From: Lineus longissimus | Lineage: Eukaryota; Nemertea; Pilidiophora; Heteronemertea; Lineidae | Assembly: GCF_910592395.1 (NCBI RefSeq) | Contig: NC_088309.1 | Location: 14,756,599 to 14,820,598 of the forward strand | Direction of reading: 5' to 3' | Length of the DNA: 64,000 bases | Part shown: piece by piece, positions 1 to 11,215 of the stretch | Layout: every line of letters begins with the position of its first letter | Numbering within the stretch: the stretch's first letter is position 1 | The notes under the pieces: model-generated | What the model saw: the letters and a program-made list of their open reading frames with translations, nothing else | The model's database searches: none | What the model was told of the DNA's origin: nothing | Made by a program: the position numbers and the translations under genes

Positions 1-174
1 ATCAGCCAAAATGACAAAGGCCCAGGGCCAGACAATACCCGCCAGCACTAAATGGTTCCGATGCTTGTCCGAAATTACATGAATGTATCACGTGACCCGA
101 ACACGAGGTAATTTATACAACTTGGAGGCCCTCACATTCATAGCTCATTTTCACTCTGGGGTTCATTCCGCGAG

Positions 175-1918
175 ATGCAGTCCTCAGGCTCGGATCGTAC
201 TGCTTCGGCCCACCCCTCTACACCGGCGGTATGGTTGAAGGAGGGACACTCCCTACGTGGCAGAGACATGTTCCCGGTCGCCGCGCGCTTAGTTCATCCG
301 GACGAGGTGGATCCAGAGAATTTCGCCAGTCTGTCAAGAAGATACCCTCTTACATCGTATTCTTTCGACGACCTGGGCAGTGAATTCAAAAAGCTTACTG
401 GGTATGACATTACGGTAAGTTGTGCTTGCCGGTTTCTAGTAAGTGGAGGACAGCTCGGGCATGGGTCATCCCCCCACCTGTAGGTATTCTGCCCACGGCC
501 TTTAAAGCCCGACTTTTACTAGAATAAAAGTTTATGAGTAGGTCTCCAGCATAGCATATAATGTGTCTCTAGACTACCATGTAGAATATACCTCCACGGG
601 GTATCTAGCCGGACTTCTGATTCTATGTTTCTTAAAATTTAAACGATTCAGTAAATTGATTTGCAGGCGGTCCTGGGCATGGCACAGATGGATGACAACA
701 TTTGCAACCGAAGCCTAACAGTCCACCATGCAGTGCTACAGGCAAACTTGACAGGAGCCCCTGCGGGCCAAACCCTTCAGGCATGTCAGGCTAAGGAGAA
801 AGGCCAGAAGAGGGTAAGCAACGTTTTCCTGCTTGGACGTTTGATTTTCGGGTTATATTTTGCATAGTTGAGAGGGGATTCCCTATAACTGCAAATTTGC
901 TCGTTATTCCAATGATGTCCCAACCGAATCTTCATGCACTCTTTCCCCGGGGAGTATAAATTTGCTGTCACGTTCACTAAGGCATAATGAGGTCAGCTCC
1001 AAGCAGCGGGGAAGAAGAAAAAAAAAAAAAAAAAAAAAAAAAAGGCAGATTTATGGTAATATATGCCGTGGTAAAACACCTTTTCCTGGGGATATATTAT
1101 TCTCCCAATCTATGAAGGACATGTCGGGCAGGGCCCCGAGCAGGATTCCTACTTATAATGTAATGTCAATACAAAACATCATTAGTAACTGATCTTTCTC
1201 TCGTTCCTTTAGAAAGCCCCAGAAGCCGCTGCAGGGGCACCCCCTAACGTGGAGCAGGGAGCTGACAATAACAATGTCCCGGCCCCTCACGCTGATAATG
1301 AGGATCCAGCAGTACGTCTAAAACTCCTAGAAGGGGAGGTCAAGCACATAAGACAGACGCAAGAAGGCACATCAGTCCAAACAGCCCTCTCTCAGGTGAG
1401 AACCTTGGCTTTGCGGACCACAACCCCAAATGGCGTCCTCCTAGCCTCCCTCGAAAGCCTTTATGACACGGCTGTAGCCTCTGATCATACTGACAAGGAG
1501 CTGTACAAGATGGCTCTGAAGGTCAGTAGGGAGAACGATAAATCTGGTAACTTACATGGGCTTGTAACACGGCTTTTGGGTACTGAGGGTGCTAAGAAAG
1601 CCCAATCTGCAGTTGACGCCTGGAAGAAGTCTGTTAAAAAAGGGCCAGAAAGATGCCAAGGAGAAGCCTCAAGACAAAGATATTGATAAGGATAACGATC
1701 CCAAGAATAGTAAGGACAAGCCAAAAGAAAGCAGTGACGTTCTTATGCAACTTATACCTTTGTTGCTTCAAAATAATGGTGGTTCATCCTTTAGAGGTCG
1801 TGGCAGGGGCAGGGGCAGGGGATTCTCTAGGCTGTGTTACCTCTGTAGGTCATCTGAGCATTTTCTGGCCTCTTGCCCCCTAAATCTCCAATCGAAAGTC
1901 AAATCTGAGCATAAATAA
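175..1918 (+). CDS. gag-like protein of DIRS element, three apparent exons
   Basis: Three blocks join in phase 0: 175-414 (ATG at 175, donor GTAAGT at 415), 667-813 (acceptor CAG ending at 666, donor GTAAGC at 814) and 1213-1918 (acceptor AG at 1211-1212 after a pyrimidine tract). Exon 3 shifts frame near 1635-1640 at a run of six A (about 1636): the upstream frame stops at 1686, while the other frame runs to 1918. The C-terminal part is Lys/Asp-rich, then Arg-Gly-rich, then carries a zinc knuckle of pattern C-x2-C-x4-H-x4-C (about 1843-1880), a nucleocapsid hallmark. Intron 2 contains a poly-A tract at 1020-1043. Splicing is inferred from consensus sites and phase only. Host-gene capture is an alternative, but the zinc knuckle and position before RT favour gag. 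Confidence 0.6.
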
Positions 1919-2135
1919 TTGGTTTCAATTCTGTCAAAAGAAGAAGTAATGTTGAAACAAATTTTGTAGTAAGCGCCTCTGGTTGTTGACTTCAAACGTC
2001 ATCACTTCAAGTAAAACTATATAGTGCCTAATGTCTTGATACCACTGTGCCTCAGTTGGGAAAATTTTCAGTAAACTTTAAGGTAGTGTTTCGGTTGGAT
2101 TTCTTTTTCCTGTTCTATGGGGTCACACTGAACCC

Positions 2136-2330
2136 CGGTGAGCGGGAGAGAGAGGTCGGACCCTGGCACTCGCTTTGGTGACCTTTCCTGGTTCTGAATT
2201 TCAGTCGAGGTTCCAACCCGACAGATGGGAACTCAACACCGGATTCGATCCTCTAAAAGCTACTTCCGAACGTAGGTCACCAAGGCGGACCGAGTGTCGG
2301 GGTTCGGTGCCCTCTCTCTCTCTTCGCCCA
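2136..2330. repeat. imperfect inverted repeat between gag and pol
   Basis: Left arm about 2136-2184 (G/A-rich, ending TTTGGTGACCT) and right arm about 2274-2330 (starting AGGTCACCAAGG, then C/T-rich) are reverse complements with a few small gaps. The loop is about 90 bases. DIRS elements use internal complementary sequences for circular intermediates, though normally near the right end. A structured RNA upstream of pol is another possibility. Confidence 0.55.
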
Positions 2331-3606
2331 CTGTGCTGTTACTAAAAGTTTGGGATGTCAAAGGTAAAAACTGGCAAGACTGTCTTGACTCACTCTCCCT
2401 AAGAGACCCTAATTCGTTCGTAGCGGGGCAGCTACACACAGAAAAGCAAAACTGGTCCATACTGCTCGATCAGGTTAATGATAAAGATTCTAAGTTGGTG
2501 GAAAAGTGGATTTTCAACGAAGTTGAAATAGTGGATTTCTTTCAACCTTTTAAGGGTTACTTCAAAGGGGAATTCTATGACTCAAAGCTTCCCCCGGCAA
2601 TGGTCTTTCATAACGCGCCAAATTGTGCCCAACACAAAGAGGATATCGTGAGTCATCTAGAGGAAGGTTTGCGTAATGGTTCGCTTGAGCTAGTAGGAAA
2701 GGTTGGAGAAGTAGACCCCCCTCATCTTGTGATGCCTCTCCTGATGGTTGATGGCAAAAGGAAAAAGAGGCTCTGCCATAATGAGCAGTTTTTGAACTTA
2801 TGGATGCGTCACATTCCGTTCTCTCTTGAGGGTCTCTCTCTCCTTCCTTCCCTACTGGATCAAGGGGATTTTATGGCGTCGTCTGACGAAAAATCAGCCT
2901 ACTAAGGAGTTCGCTTATCTCCAGCTTCGCGAACCTAATTTGGGGTACAGTTTGCTGGATGGTACCTAGGTACACGGTTCTGCCATTTGGCTGGTCGGAA
3001 TCGCCATACATCTACCAGACCATTGGGATGCAGGTTCCGTCATTCCTGCGTCTCCGTGGAATGATTACAACTCAGTACCTCGACGATAGATTCCTTGGCC
3101 CGTTGAAATCCATCATTGCATCTAAATTGAATCAGACCGGATGGTCCATTTATTTCAATGCAGCCATCCTTGACCTCTTGGGTTTCTTCATAGAACAGAA
3201 TAAGTCCCTCTGGTTCCCTGTCTTAGCAATGATCCACCTTGGCCTTTGTATTCACTCTGATTTGAGACAGTTTAGCATCCCAGAGGCTAAACGGGAGAAT
3301 TTCAAGATCTTACGGGAAACCATTTTAGAGTCGGAAGCTGTGCATGTCAAAACTATGGAAAAATTCATGGGCAAATGTATGTCTTTTAAGTTGTGTATCC
3401 CAGTCGCAAGGCTATACATCCGGATCATGGCTGCCAGCATTTCAAAGGCTTTGAAGTCAGGGTCCCCCATCAAAATTTGAGGGCGATCTTAGGGAAGAAA
3501 TTCTCTTCTGGGGCTGCATCGATAACTTTGAACAGGGATCAACATTTTCCTGGCGGCATGTGATTCCCAGGGTAAAACTCCGGTTCATCACGTTGACTGT
3601 GAATTT
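2294..3606 (+). pseudogene. DIRS reverse transcriptase / RNase H, frameshifted
   Basis: The N-terminal two thirds of RT is open at 2294-2905 and reaches the motif-A region (DEKSAY near 2888-2905). The frame then shifts, and 2959-3480 carries LPFGWSESPY (motif B) and YLDDR (motif C). Downstream text such as LGFFIEQNKS, LGLCIHSDL and FMGKCMSFKLCIP fits the RT thumb/connection of DIRS elements. The RNase H region after 3480 is only recognisable as short pieces. At least one frameshift (2905-2959) and a stop at 3478 break it. Confidence 0.8.
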
Positions 3607-4547
3607 ATGACGGACCTGAAACCTCTTTGCGCATGCCCTCTACGTTTGGCTTATAACACAGTTGTAAGTAAAATCTCCCAGATGAAATCCATCTTCATAG
3701 CTTTGGGTAGATGCCGCCCCTGGGGTCAGATCCTTGGTAACCCGGCTATCTCCGAGGATATATCCATTTATCAGAAACAAGTCAAAGTGGAACAGAGCAA
3801 GGCTCATGTGACCTCCAAACAGGCCAAACCCATTTTCATATCGAAGCTAAGGTTGTTGGCGCTCTACTAAGAGCGTCACTTGGAATCAGAATCGGAATCT
3901 CCCGAATCATTTATCTTTGCTAGAGACCAGGCCCTATTCAAGCTTTTATTTTTTGGGGGCGACCGGTCCCACGATCTTGGACTGATGCTCTGTCAAGAAC
4001 TGAAGGAACTCCCAAACCATGAGGGCTTCCTTATCAGGCACACCTGGGGTAAACAGCCAGAATTGATAGGCCCAAGGTTTTCTCGGTTCTAAGGTGTCAG
4101 GACAAATCTTTATGCCTAGTGGAGGCTATAGAAAGGTATTTTTCTGTGGCAAAGTCCATTGGTATCAATCTTGGGTGTGGTTTCCTGTTCCGTCCAGTGT
4201 GGAAAGGCCAAGTGTTAAACAAGCCACTCTCATACGAAGCGATATACGCTAGACTTAAATTCTACTTGCGCTCCCTTGGTATTGACGAGGGGGAAACCCC
4301 TCACAGCTTCAGAGGAGGTTGCGCAATATCTCTTCACGCAGCCACAGGTGATGGGAGGGACCTAGGCGCCGTGATGCAACATATTGGCTGGGCTTCAGAG
4401 GCATCAGCTAAGCATTATACCAGGGCAGATTGCTCTAACCAGACCCGTTTGAATGCCAGGCTTATGCACAATCTAAATATTGTTTCTCAGGCTGAACAGG
4501 ATTTTGTCAATGAGAGAAGTCTACCAAATGCCTTACCACGTTTGTAA
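3607..4547 (+). pseudogene. tyrosine recombinase (YR) of DIRS element
   Basis: Three pieces: 3607-3870 and 3880-4092 share a frame separated by a stop, and 4119-4547 is in another frame. The middle piece holds FGGDRSHDLG, whose Arg (about 3964) is the first catalytic residue. The last piece has PHSFRGG (HxxR), QHIGW (His/Trp position) and KHYTR (nucleophilic Tyr). YR enzymes integrate circular cDNA without target-site duplication. All catalytic residues survive although the frame is broken, so decay looks moderate. Confidence 0.85.
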
Positions 4548-4716
4548 TTTCTCGAGTACAGGCCTGGGTATCCGGTGTCATGCAGTTATACAGGCTACCC
4601 ACAGTCAAGATTAATACGGTCTCTGGAGCAGTAATTGCATGCAGTCTTCCCAGGCAGTCCAGTACATATATATATAGAGCAGTTGTAATTCTATTTTGTG
4701 TTAAAACCTATTTCGT

Positions 4717-4722
4717 AATAAA
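4717..4722 (+). promoter_or_regulatory. polyadenylation signal AATAAA
   Basis: AATAAA lies about 170 bases after the YR stop and is a plausible 3' end for the DIRS transcript. No poly-A tail follows. Confidence 0.45.
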
Positions 4723-4868
4723 GCCAAAATATAGTTGATTTACTTGTTTCCTGTTTTTCTATGCTTTGTTTATATGTATGAGTTTGGGGATGAGTTTGGG
4801 ATAAAACTCTGTATAAAACACGCATACCTGCTGGGCAGGGGTTAGCGTAGTCAGTCTGTGTGGGTGGA

Positions 4869-5225
4869 GATTCGCAACATCCCCCAATCTTATCAGCATA
4901 ACATGCATGTGATGGCGCACCACTTGGAATAGGTATATCCCAAAGTGGGGTGACGTCATGTGCACGTGAGCTGAGCGGAAATGTCATTATTGTTTGGAAC
5001 ACGACAGGGACAGATGTGACGAACGGATGTCGGAGAGGAACAAACTGTGCTCCAGATGAGGGATTCTATTCCAAGGACAGTGTGATCTTACCCAACCCGC
5101 CCTCCCTTGTCTGCTTGGGACTCAAGTGCGCTCTCTCTGCATGTTGTGCAAGTTGCGATTCGCAACATCCCCCAATCTTATCAGCATAACATGCATGTGA
5201 TGGCGCACCACTTGGAATAGGTATA
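4869..5225. repeat. 69-bp direct repeat pair, 288 bp apart
   Basis: Positions 4869-4937 and 5157-5225 are identical by eye (GATTCGCAACATCCCCCAAT at the start, TTGGAATAGGTATA at the end). The intervening 219 bp is not repeated. No TIRs or coding sequence were seen. It could be the footprint of a solo terminal repeat or a duplication flanking an insertion. Confidence 0.85.
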
Positions 5226-5349
5226 CTTCCAAATGTCATTTGTTGTACTTTCAATCGGGTGGCCGGGATTGGCGCGCTAATCCTCCATCCATTGTATTCC
5301 AAGGCTCACTGATTGTGGCCGAGCGCTTCACCTGGGTCACCTGATTGGA

Positions 5350-5955
5350 GTTACAGCCAGAGCTGATAGCATTGTGCGTGTGGTTGGAGATTTTAATCGG
5401 AGAGTTAATGTTCTTATGTCCAGATTTCACTATTGTAATATTGAAACAAGGCTTCGGTTATTCCAAAGTTACTGTATGTCACTCTACGGAACTTCACTGT
5501 GGGATTTAAGCAACGGGCAAGCAAATGGGCTTGATACCGCTTGGAGAAAGGCTGCAAGGAGACTGCTGGGTTTGCATCCTTGGCCTCATGGCAATCTCTT
5601 ACCTCTCATTATGGACTCCTCACCTATAGACATCACTCTAAAAAAACGCTTTGTCAGTTACTACAGTAGGGTCATGAACCATTCAAACATTCTTATCAAA
5701 CTCTCAGGAAACCTCGCGGTCAGAGGCAGCGGTTCTTCAGTTTCAAATAATATTACCTTTTTATCTCAAGCTCTCAATATACCCAGGGACACACTTCATC
5801 TCAATCCTTGTGCCATTCATAATATATACATGCCTGACGAAGACCTTCGTCGGCGGGCGCGTGCCATACGTGAGTTCGCCGAGTACAGGGATGCTAACCC
5901 AGCAGAAAGAGAACAAGTCAATAATATACTTCACTTCTTGTGCAAGATGCATTAA
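5350..5955 (+). pseudogene. 5'-truncated non-LTR retrotransposon, C-terminal part of RT ORF
   Basis: A 193-codon reading frame (5374-5955) resembles the region after the polymerase core of CR1/RTE/Jockey-type LINEs: FNRRVNVLMSRF, LFQSYCMSLYG, LWDL and AWRKAARRLLGL are the usual landmarks of that tail. No YADD or endonuclease part is present, as expected for a 5'-truncated insertion. The frame ends with TAA just before an AT-rich stretch, with no clear tail repeat. Confidence 0.65.
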
Positions 5956-6606
5956 AATTTTCTCACAGTTTAGTTTAGAGAGATCCCCTTATCAAAGCTA
6001 TTTATATTTACTGACCAGGAGACAAGTCAGTGTTATGTATTATGTTGTATAACCATTGGTAACAGCAGCTAGAATAGGTTAAAAGGCATTATGTAATCAT
6101 AATCGGTGAATTCAAGGGTAACTCTAATCAAAAGATAACGAAATCGAACGCTAACTAGAAACGTAATTATTCTAAATCCTGACGATTCTGTTCGACAGGC
6201 ACATCATCCAATTGAGAGTTTGAGAACCGCAACTTACAGCAAAACTTATACGTATACTTACATACGTATAGAAAAATGACTTGAGAAAACACCAACTCAT
6301 GTTATGACGTATTCGCACAATAATGTAACATGAATGCGGGTTCGATTCCACTAGTGTCTTGTGACCAATTGCAGCTCGCCTTACAAACGCGCGATAATTT
6401 TGGAGAACAATAACGCAAGAAGTATGAATTATCAAACGCATTGTCGTTCGATACCATTCACTGTATTCAAACTCAATATGAATGGACAATGTGTTGGCGC
6501 CACAAGTTGTCCGATGGTGATTACGTTACCGGCTGTGCCGTCTTCGCCTTTGTGTCGATTTTGAAAAATCAACGAATATACGGGTCCATGTATACGCCAG
6601 CCCTTC
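5956..6606. other. non-coding, no gene seen
   Basis: AT-rich sequence. A GGTTCGATTCC word near 6338 resembles a pol III B box but has no A box or cloverleaf. No convincing exon or TIR pair was found. Confidence 0.5.
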
Positions 6607-7340
6607 AGGCCTGAACTCACTGTCGCGTTTTTTACGCGGCGTTCGACGTTGCGTTAAAACGCCGCGATTAGCGCCACAAATGGTATCCATTGAATTCCAT
6701 AGATGTGTTCCCACTTGGGCGAAGCGACAAAATACCTTGTTTTTGACGCGGCGTTCAACGCGCTCGGGCAAAAGTACGTTGCAAAATTAGCAACCGAAGC
6801 GTATAATCGCCGCGAATTATAACACTTCGTGGGGTCTCGTGATATAAATTGTAAGGTTGACAGAGGTTTAAATTGTGGTATTAAGATAGGCATTTGTCAC
6901 TGCAGTGCAGGTACATGTGTGCAGTTAGGAATTGTCTCCCAAACCCATTGGCACCATGTCTTCAGACCTGATAGAGAGATTGATAATTCAAATCGAAAAA
7001 CATCTTTAGATTTATGACAAATCTTTGTCAGAATATAAAGATGTTGACAAGAAGGAAGGTATCTGAAGAAAAAAATTGCCTGCGCTTTCTTTTTCTCTTC
7101 GCATACAGGTACGACACCATGATTTCGGCAAAATCCGAATCCGAGTCAGACATTGTTGCAACACGTCTGTGCCAGCTGTTTGGTATGGAAAGTCTATAGC
7201 CTTGTCTGCACCCTTTCACCGCCAGCGATTATACGCTTCAGTGAGTACAGGTTACGAAATCTCTGTCGCAACGTTTTCCCGTCGCGTGAAATCGCAGCGT
7301 TTTTTCCAAGGCGTCAAAACGCGATAGTGAGTTCAGGCCT
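6607..7340. mobile_element. 734-bp MITE with 25-bp TIRs
   Basis: The left end reads AGGCCTGAACTCACTGTCGC and the right end is its reverse complement with one change, through the following GTTTT. Subterminal blocks are also inverted: GAAGCGTATAATCGCCG near 6797 pairs with CGATTATACGCTTC near 7225. GCGTTTT-type words recur near both ends. No transposase and no clear target duplication were seen. The right end touches the TIR of the next element exactly. Confidence 0.75.
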
Positions 7341-7580
7341 TGACTTATCCGGTCACCACGACCAACTTGCCTAACACACAAAATATTGAATATACACAAT
7401 CCAGGCCAAGTTATAAAATACCTTTCACTAGTGAGTTTCTTTTCCACGCCAGGCCACAGTTTAAATCCACAGTACAGGCCTGGCTGAAATTGACACCATT
7501 TTCAAATCGTGCTGGTCAGGACATCTCAGGCATGTTAGATATTTACAAAGACAGGCACATTCTGTCACAGTGTATGCTCT

Positions 7581-8000
7581 GTGGTCAAGATGAAGATTTT
7601 ACCCGAAATGTTGTCATTTAGTCTCCTCACATCTGTGCTCATGATGGAAAATGCCGATGATGTTGATGATGATGATGTCTACCCTCGACGTTACAGATCT
7701 TATTCTTTATCTGAAAGAATCCGTCTGTTTGATGATTTTCATGCTACTCACATTTTAAGACAGCCTCGTTGGATTTCAGCCACGGAATTTGCAAGGGAGC
7801 ACAACATCCCACGAAGGACGATGCGACGATGGCTCAATGAAGAAGAAGAAGTTAGAGAGAGGCAGCGTGGGGCCACCAATCGCCAAGCTAGAATGCATCG
7901 GCAAATACAAAGAGGCGTACGTAGGTCTCAGCAGAAATTAACGAAATGGCTATGGGATGCGGCAGGCGGAAAATTTTCAGCAGCATCTTTTTTAGCTTAA
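7581..8000 (+). pseudogene. transposase N-terminal DNA-binding part
   Basis: 139 codons. An acidic start is followed by a helix-turn-helix stretch (LSERIRLFDDF then SATEFAREHNIPRRTMRRWL) of the kind found at the N-terminus of pogo/Tigger and related transposases, then an Arg/Gln-rich helix. A stop at 7998-8000 ends it before any DDE domain. The family assignment within IS630-Tc1-mariner is tentative. Confidence 0.55.
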
Positions 8001-8156
8001 TCCCAAAACCGAATGATAATCAACAATGTAATTGCTTAGTGTGGTTCTTGAGTTTCAAGAGGATGGTAACATGGATTTTTAAACAGAAATGACATAAGTT
8101 ACCGAAAATCTTGCAAGGATTCAACAACTTTACCGGCAAATGCTGATGAACATGAC

Positions 8157-8459
8157 GTGGGAAACTTTCGCCAGGATGTCGTTGCAACTGTGGAAGAAAA
8201 TGGAATTGATCTCATCGTTATTGTGAATGAGACTTTTGCTCTATGGGACATGGCTCCCAGACACACATACACTGACGAGTCCTGGGGTCAGATAATCGCT
8301 GAAGCGATCCACACCGCGTGGAGAGCCTCTGGGCTACTACAGAATGAAGAGCCTGTAGCGGAGCATGTAGACCATGATGTAATACATTTTGGTGGGTCAG
8401 ACGATGAATGTAGTGAAGATGGTGTGATCCTTGAAGATGTGTATGACGATATTGAGTGA
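8157..8459 (+). pseudogene. transposase C-terminal part
   Basis: 100 codons in the same frame as the helix-turn-helix piece, 156 bp downstream. It includes LWDMAPRHTYTDESWGQIIAEAIHTAWRASG split over two motifs, resembling the C-terminal aW..i...I.n.w..aG helix of pogo-like transposases, then a Glu/Asp-rich tail. The central DDE domain is deleted. It could also be an accessory protein, but its position inside the TIRs favours one broken gene. Confidence 0.45.
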
Positions 8460-8776
8460 TTTCAGGTTTTTGTACCCCTTGCATAAGATCCGTGCATTTT
8501 GATTTGTAGTTTGGCCCAAGAGGCATTAAAAAATTTTTTGTTGAAATCATGAGCTTTTACTATTTAAGTCCGTTAGTCGCAGGGGAGGGTTAATGAATGT
8601 CATGTCATTTCTATAAACTGACATCACCACGGGATAATCATTACAATGTACGCCTAGAACGATTTCCATGAGCATGTAACCCTAATCAAGCCTTTCATAA
8701 CTTGTCCTGGAATGTGTATACATGTATTAGATAATTTGCTTGTTAGACAAGTTGGTCGTGATGGCCGGATAAGTCA

Positions 8777-9504
8777 TACTATACACTACTTATCAGCTAG
8801 ACTTTTAAGGCACACTGTTGATCAAACTCATTTTGCTACCAGAACCCTGCTCTAGACGTAAAATGTAACACCCTCAAGGTGTACATTTAAATCCCGCATA
8901 AAATCTGATGTGAATGATTTTGAAATCAGAGTGGAATATACAAAAACAAAAAAAACATATTTTGGTAACAATTCGTTTCATTTCCTTTAAAATCCACTTG
9001 CGTCGTATTTTTCGGTTTCCGCGTATAGAAACATGATTATGTAATAGACTCGGCGCCGATGGTTGACTATGACAGTATAGAAGCATGAATAAGTCTTGTA
9101 ATCGGTTATGTATTCAGTTTCCTTGACTAATGAAGCTGTGTTATCTCAGTCTCGAGTCTACAGCCAGAGCATTTTATCAAGGCTGGAAGATTCGACTTAT
9201 GTACAACTTATGTACAACTTATGATGAGAAAAATTAGTCCTATATTTGATGACGTATTTGGCAAAAAACTATGGGTATACACATAAGTTTTGCTATAAGT
9301 TGCCGATCTCAAACTCTCTATTCATTCCATTTTTGCCATGTGTTTGAAATGTGTAATTAAGCAGAATCCTAAAGGTATTTTCCAGCAAGTTTGTCACACA
9401 ACTTCATTTTTGTAATGTCAACCTGTTGCGACCTCTTGATTTTTGTGATGTCAAACTGTTGAACAGTGTCATGTATATATCTATCTATTCATCAATATGA
9501 CTGA
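8777..9504. other. non-coding, no gene seen
   Basis: AT-rich sequence with a short tandem ACTTATGTACA (9198-9220). No exon, TIR or RNA gene was recognised. Confidence 0.5.
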
Positions 9505-9744
9505 ACTAGTTCAGTTAGGTTTCGTCCAATCAAACCACAAAACAACTGCCGAGATATCCTAAATCTATTGACTCTTGAGAAAATCCCCGGTCTGCAGACC
9601 GAGATGAGCATGCATTTTCTGCCTGCCGACAAGAAAGATATGCAGGCGATGCTGGAGAATGTTGACAGTCACGTTGCAATGACTGGCAGCTGTTCCGTGA
9701 TGTACAATCTCGGTCCGAAATTATTAACCACCGGATATTTGTAA
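9505..9744 (+). CDS. possible terminal exon, unrecognised
   Basis: Following a TGA at 9502-9504 the frame is open for 79 codons to TAA at 9742-9744. The internal text (LTLEKIPGLQTEMSMHFLPA, then DKKDMQAMLENVDSHVAMTG) looks like ordinary protein composition, with ATGs at 9604 and 9610. No family was recognised and no strong acceptor site was pinned down. It may be the last exon of a host gene or a chance frame. Confidence 0.25.
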   Translation, partial: TSSVRFRPIKPQNNCRDILNLLTLEKIPGLQTEMSMHFLPADKKDMQAMLENVDSHVAMTGSCSVMYNLGPKLLTTGYL

Positions 9745-10120
9745 ATTACTCCGTGATCCCTCAATATTTTTTTTACCAACTTTTGATGCAGGATAGTTAG
9801 ATCACTTGTCCATTATTTGGCATAATGATTTATTTCTGATCAGTAGGCTGACTTTGATTTTACCGTTGTTCGAAGTTTGCTGGTCCCGATTAAGATTTTC
9901 TGAAACTCTGCAATTCCTGAAAATGTTCACCTGTAAAATCGTCAAGTGTCTGCATAGATGGATATCAAAGTTTTCAAAATATTAGATTTATTAACTTAAA
10001 AATGGCAAACCTGTTGGTATTTTTGCACTCTGCTTTCGTGTCCAGTGAACAGCACTCTGAGGTGAACCATTCCTTTTGACAAAAGTTCAATCTGGCCTTT
10101 CCTGTAGTCAGGCCTTTCAT

Positions 10121-11215
10121 CAATACCAGAAATCCCCGACCTCGAACTTGCGCATGCGCACTAATTACCATCTCGGCCGATCAACGCAGTAGTGCGCTTA
10201 GCTTAGGGCAATCTCCAAAAGCTGAGTTAATCAGGCGGTGGGGAGCATTACGCACTTTGCCGATAGCCCATTGGTTTCCTCTAATGTCTAGCTAATACTG
10301 TGCAAAATTTCAGTGAATTTCGTCAAAAAAATCCTTTGTCCACCTTTGTACCGCCGCTTTGCATGCATTGATGAAGTTCAAACAGGGAAAATCAGGAAAA
10401 TAAGCCTTTGAGGCGTTTTTACGGCTCAAAAACTGGCATTTCTAGAGATAATATTTTAGTTGCCGATAGATCCGCGAGAGGGCAATACCATCTAGAGTCA
10501 TAATAACACTGCTTCTGGTGTTTTGGAACATTTTTTTCTTTGTCCACTTGCATGCCGAAATTGGAGGTTTTAATGATGTGACAGCAAAAAATTGAATTGG
10601 TCATTGCGAGGGGGTCACTAGGGAGCTTGGGGGGTTGATCTATGCAATATACCTAGTTTTAAATCGTGCTTGTTTCATGCTAATGTGAAACACCATCATT
10701 CTGATACTACTGAGATTTAAATTTTTCACTCTAGATTTTAAATGAAGTTTGAAAATTCATTTTTCACTTGATGATCATGCTAATCATGACTGCATGAGTC
10801 CAGTTTCCCTGCACCCAAAGTTTATTACTGATGGTAGCTTTCCTATATCTAATTGTCTAATGTAAAAAAGTTGGGCATTTTGTGGGGGGTGTACTGTGGT
10901 CTTGGCCTCTCCTACCTTGGGGGTGGGGCTGGGGTGGGGGTGGGGTGGGGGTGGGGTGGGGTGGAGGTTGGTCTTGTTGGCATCCAGGTTTGAGATATCA
11001 TAAAACTCTTGACTGGTGTTATTATGGACTACTCGTTTTTCTCTCTTGTAATTCGGCAATTTTATATCAGATAACAAAGCGTAATTCAAACGGATACCGC
11101 ATCTCGTTGAGGCTGCCATTGTGATTGATTGCTGCGAGCTGATTCGTCAATGGCGGCACGTGACTGATTACTCTGGCGGCCTCTATCGGACGGCGTTGGT
11201 CGGGTTTTTCTGGTG
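10121..11215. mobile_element. 1095-bp TIR element, tandem copy 1
   Basis: Begins CAATACCAGAAATCCCCGACC and ends GGTCGGGTTTTTCTGGTG, giving about 17-bp terminal inverted repeats (ACCAGAAATCCCCGACC against ACCAGAAAAACCCGACC). The interior has no credible transposase. It holds a long G-tract at 10919-10964. The same 1095 bp follows immediately at 11216. Confidence 0.7.
10919..10964 (+). other. G-quadruplex-forming G-tract
   Basis: Eight or more runs of four to five G separated by single T or CT, a strong G4 consensus on the + strand. It is repeated at 12014-12059 in the tandem copy. Confidence 0.7.

Larger units (their letters stand above)
1..4735 (+). mobile_element. DIRS-order tyrosine-recombinase retrotransposon, decayed, left end outside window
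   Basis: In order along the + strand there are a gag-like spliced region with a CCHC zinc knuckle, a reverse transcriptase with a YLDD active site (about 3079-3090), a weak RNase H region, and a tyrosine recombinase with R, HxxR, H and Y motifs. RT plus tyrosine recombinase instead of a DDE integrase is the defining combination of the DIRS order. A polyadenylation signal lies at 4717-4722. Frame changes and stops run through pol, so this copy is not autonomous as read. I could not find terminal inverted repeats, because the left end is cut by the window. Extent to the right is set by the polyA signal only. Confidence 0.85.
7341..8776 (+). mobile_element. pogo/Tc1-like DNA transposon, internally deleted
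   Basis: TIRs of about 34 bp: TGACTTATCCGGTCACCACG... at 7341-7374 and the near-perfect reverse complement at 8743-8776. Between them are an N-terminal helix-turn-helix frame and a C-terminal acidic frame, with the catalytic core missing. The flanks do not show a clean TA duplication, partly because the left neighbour is another MITE. Confidence 0.75.

Noticed and set aside
962-1192. 76-codon frame with a poly-Lys stretch
   Set aside because: It is the translation of the poly-A tract inside the putative second gag intron.
6300-6370. possible tRNA or tRNA-derived SINE (B-box-like GGTTCGATTCC)
   Set aside because: No A box at the right distance and no cloverleaf pairing on either strand.
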